Assembly (NCBI RefSeq): GCF_937958065.1
Contig: NZ_CALFXI010000097.1
Location: forward strand, 1 to 64,000
Direction of reading: 5' to 3'
Source of the DNA: an uncultured Steroidobacter sp.
GTDB lineage: Bacteria > Pseudomonadota > Gammaproteobacteria > Steroidobacterales > Steroidobacteraceae
Length of the DNA stretch: 64,000 nucleotides
Below are positions 61,972-64,000 of this stretch, in pieces. The notes beneath the pieces are model-generated. The model worked only from the letters and a program-made list of their open reading frames with translations. It did no database searches and was not told where the DNA came from. A program made the position numbers and the translations under genes. Position 1 is the first letter of the stretch, and every line of letters begins with the position of its first letter.

Positions 61972-61999
61972 AAAAAAAGTTCAAGCTTCGCGCTTCAAC
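61972..61999 (-). terminator. Terminator between fecR and the TonB receptor
   Basis: On the minus strand GTTGAAGC pairs with GCTTGAAC (one mismatch) around GCGAA, followed by seven Ts. It overlaps the fecR stop and would uncouple the sigma/fecR transcript from the receptor. Confidence 0.6.
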
Positions 62000-63002
62000 G
62001 CGCGCGAGCGATGATGATTCGATCCTCCTCCTGTCGCACTTCGGCGCCAAAGACGTCCGCGACGGCGCGGCTGAATCCGAGCGGATTGCTGACTGCAAAC
62101 AGCCCGGTGACCGGCACCTGCGCCAGCGCCGGATCCTCGATGACGATCAGCGTGTCGCTGTAACGCGCGTACACAGCCACGGCTTCCGCCAATGTTTCAC
62201 CTTGCAGGGCGATCTTGCCTTCGCGCCAGGCCAGTTCTCGCCCGAGTTGCCCGAACGAGAGTGCCTGCAGCTGCCAACCACGCGCTTCGCCATCGAGCAG
62301 CGACGCGCTGGTATTCGCCGAGAGTGGAATCGTTTGTTGTTTGTCTTCAGCCAGCAGGACACGACCGTCTTGCACCAGCACCTGCGCCGGCCGATCTTCG
62401 AATTTGCGAACCACGAAGGTCGCGGCGGCGCCTTGCACCTGCTTGCCGTCGACTTCTACCAACGTCGGCGCGGCTCCGGCCCCTTCGATCAATACTTCGC
62501 CGCGCAGTACACGAATGCGCCGCCGGCCGTCATCGTCGTAGATCTTGATCTGCGTATCGGTGTTGAGTGTCACCGTGGTGCCATCTCCCAATGGCACAGT
62601 ACGCATCTCGCCTTTGGCGGTCGCATAGGCTGTGGGCATCTGCAATGTCGCCACCAGCATCACGACGACTACGAGCGAAGCGGCCAGAAAACCGCTCCAC
62701 TTCATCGCGGGTCGTCGTCGTTCAGCGCGAGCGGGAGGCTCGTCCTCTGTCGCGGGCACAGCTTGGAAGTCGTCCGGATCGTACTGCGGACCCAACGCAC
62801 GCGCGGATTCGCTGCGCATCCATAGCGCCTTGGCGCGAATGAAGGCGCCGCGCCGGCGTCGATCGCCGGCCAACCAATCCTTCAGCTGTTCGACTTCGCT
62901 GGCGCTCAGCGGCGCACGATCCGCCCTGCCCACCCAGTCGGCCGCGATTCGCTCAATATCCTGGCTGGTTTCGCGCTCTTGCACCGGCTCGCCTTGGTTC
63001 AC
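61995..63002 (-). CDS. FecR-type anti-sigma / signal transducer
   Basis: A 335-residue inner-membrane protein. The cytosolic N-terminus (about 1-95, DIERIAADWVGRADRAPLSASEVEQLKDWLAGDRRRRGAFIRAKALW) binds the sigma factor, one membrane helix (FLAASLVVVVMLVATLQM) follows, and the periplasmic FecR domain (TAKGEMRTVPLGDGTTVTLNTDTQIKI...) and C-terminal STN-like segment face the receptor. It starts at GTG 63002, overlapping the sigma gene by 50 bp. Confidence 0.93.
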   Translation of the reverse strand: MNQGEPVQERETSQDIERIAADWVGRADRAPLSASEVEQLKDWLAGDRRRRGAFIRAKALWMRSESARALGPQYDPDDFQAVPATEDEPPARAERRRPAMKWSGFLAASLVVVVMLVATLQMPTAYATAKGEMRTVPLGDGTTVTLNTDTQIKIYDDDGRRRIRVLRGEVLIEGAGAAPTLVEVDGKQVQGAAATFVVRKFEDRPAQVLVQDGRVLLAEDKQQTIPLSANTSASLLDGEARGWQLQALSFGQLGRELAWREGKIALQGETLAEAVAVYARYSDTLIVIEDPALAQVPVTGLFAVSNPLGFSRAVADVFGAEVRQEEDRIIIARAR

Positions 63003-63594
63003 GTTTCATCTTGTTAGAGCGTTGGCCGGGTGGCTTTCCGCCACTGGCGAACCAATCCGCCAACCAGCGCAGTCCCCGCACGATGTGCTTCTCGACGGTA
63101 TTTTCGGAAAGCCCCATGTGCGAAGCGATCTCCCGCTGCGACAGGCCCCGCACCCGGCGCAGGACGAACGCCTCGCGCGTCTGCCCCGGCATGCTGGCGA
63201 TGACTTCGGCCAGCTCGCGCAGATCGTCGTGCGCGATGACGTTCTGTTCGGGAGTGGCCGAGTCATCGGGCAGATCCAGCAATCCGAGATCTTCGACTGC
63301 GACGATGGGCACGATGCGCGCGCGGCGAATGCTGCGGACCACTAATGAGTGCGCCACCTGAAACAGGTAGGCGCGCGGATTCAAGATATCGTCGACGCGC
63401 TCGCGCTCGGCCAGCAATGCATAACTCTCCTGCACGATGTCATCGACGTCGAATGCCGCAGGCGCACGCCGGCGTGCCAGCCAGCCTCGCAGGGCCGCCT
63501 CATGCGGCAGGATGTGATGCATGAACCAGCGTGTTCGTTCGACATCCTCCAGAGGGAAATCCCTGTCCCCCGCTGTTTCCGTTCGCTCCGACAC
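62953..63594 (-). CDS. FecI-type ECF sigma factor
   Basis: A 213-residue sigma factor with region 2 (AAFDVDDIVQESYALLAERERVDDILNPRAYLFQVAHSLVVRSIRRA) and region 4 (MPGQTREAFVLRRVRGLSQREIASHMGLSENTVEKHIVRGLRWLADWF). It is the FecI/iron-starvation type usually paired with FecR and an STN receptor, as here. The C-terminal 25 residues (RSNKMKREPRRAGARARNQ) are a basic tail overlapping the fecR start. A Pho-box-like repeat lies 110 bp upstream. Confidence 0.93.
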   Translation of the reverse strand: MSERTETAGDRDFPLEDVERTRWFMHHILPHEAALRGWLARRRAPAAFDVDDIVQESYALLAERERVDDILNPRAYLFQVAHSLVVRSIRRARIVPIVAVEDLGLLDLPDDSATPEQNVIAHDDLRELAEVIASMPGQTREAFVLRRVRGLSQREIASHMGLSENTVEKHIVRGLRWLADWFASGGKPPGQRSNKMKREPRRAGARARNQPGY

Positions 63595-63703
63595 CGGTTC
63601 CCCGACCCGAAAAATGACCGCACATGCTAGGGGCGGTGCATGACGGAAATGTTGCGGCCCAGGTAACTATTCGTGATCTGCTGATGGCCGCCCGGCATGA
63701 AAG

Positions 63704-63721
63704 GTGACCGTTTCGTGACCG
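63704..63721 (-). promoter_or_regulatory. Pho-box-like direct repeat upstream of the sigma factor
   Basis: The minus strand reads CGGTCAC-GAAA-CGGTCAC: two identical 7-mers with a 4-bp A-rich spacer, the 11-bp spacing of PhoB sites (CTGTCAT-N4-CTGTCAC). Thirteen of 18 positions match the E. coli consensus by my count. It points towards the sigma/fecR genes, but I see no good -10 at the usual distance. Confidence 0.5.
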
Positions 63722-63818
63722 CTCTGCGACTGAACCGGTATCGAGCAGCTCCTAGGATAGCCCCACGAACGGCAGCACTCAGGCGCTGCCGACTGGCCAC
63801 TCATCAAGGATCACAACA

Positions 63819-64000
63819 ATGCGCGGACCACAGAATAACGGCGAGTCCTTGGGCTACTCCGCCCTGCTCGCTTTGATCGTTGCGGGGAGCGCAAATCCGG
63901 CGCTCGCTGCGGAGAGCGACAGCACCACGAACGCGGTGGCGGATTCACGCATCGAGAGCGTGACGGTTACCGCACGGCGCCGCGAAGAAGCGATTCAGGA
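63819..64000 (+). CDS. TonB-dependent receptor (N-terminus only)
   Basis: Sixty residues are visible before the window ends. After a signal peptide (GYSALLALIVAGSANPALAAE) comes SRIESVTVTARRREEAIQ, the usual TonB-box/plug opening of TonB-dependent receptors. There is no STN domain, so this receptor should not signal through FecR. AAGGATCACAAC precedes ATG 63819. It is divergent from the sigma factor, and the Pho-box-like repeat in the shared gap could serve it as well. Confidence 0.82.
   Translation, partial: MRGPQNNGESLGYSALLALIVAGSANPALAAESDSTTNAVADSRIESVTVTARRREEAIQ

Noticed and set aside
1..64000. CRISPR arrays, insertion sequences, phage genes, rRNA and tRNA
   Set aside because: No regularly spaced repeats, transposase or integrase motifs, or RNA-gene signatures were seen on either strand.

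Overview
The window looks like one contiguous piece of a high-GC chromosome from an aerobic, free-living gammaproteobacterium. The mix of TonB-dependent receptors with FecI/FecR regulation, a bo3-type quinol oxidase, a RegB/RegA pair, many outer-membrane barrels and porins, and secreted hydrolases would suit a Steroidobacter/Nevskiales/Xanthomonadales-like organism. That placement is inference; there is no rRNA or other marker gene here. I saw no tRNA, rRNA, insertion sequence, prophage or CRISPR array.

Layout. 1-11.9 kb: a DUF763 protein cut by the left edge, a YfaZ-like barrel, a PPOX flavoprotein, the coupled trio DUF2157 / DUF4401 / GDYXXLXY, an alpha/beta hydrolase, a pectate-lyase-like beta-helix protein, a DUF808 membrane protein, an epoxide hydrolase and an exported M49-like metallopeptidase. 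11.9-20.1 kb: an O-methyltransferase facing a TetR regulator, then a tightly packed respiratory unit read leftwards, cyoABCD - SURF1 - regB - regA. 20.2-24.8 kb: an MFS carrier, a single-domain response regulator, a DUF4136 lipoprotein, and an AraC regulator translationally coupled to an exported protein of unknown function.

24.9-38.9 kb: a leftward run that appears devoted to envelope-level amide and amino-acid catabolism. It has an aspartate ammonia-lyase, an asparaginase and a glutaminase, all three with export signals, interleaved with three different porins and followed by an exported amidohydrolase, an MscS channel and two small barrels. Just upstream is a two-gene NAD salvage unit (nicotinamidase, pncB). 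39-45.9 kb: a GH15 glucoamylase-like enzyme, an M14 carboxypeptidase, a SiaA/SiaB/SiaC partner-switching module whose phosphatase carries CBS-like repeats, and a Na+/H+ antiporter. 45.9-50.5 kb: a MarR-controlled EmrAB/OprM-type tripartite drug exporter.

50.6-64 kb: assorted exported and stress-type proteins, then a DAHP synthase (aroG-like) gene preceded by what reads as a complete transcription attenuator: a 24-codon leader peptide crowded with Phe, Tyr and Trp codons, an intrinsic terminator, and an exact 8-nt antiterminator complement. The right end is a FecI-type sigma factor / FecR / STN-domain TonB receptor / exported protein / PhoD phosphatase unit with a Pho-box-like repeat upstream, and the start of a second TonB receptor. 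The most interesting items are the aromatic attenuator, the exported Gln/Asn/Asp deamination cluster, the phosphate-linked ECF/TonB/PhoD unit and the CBS-SiaABC module.
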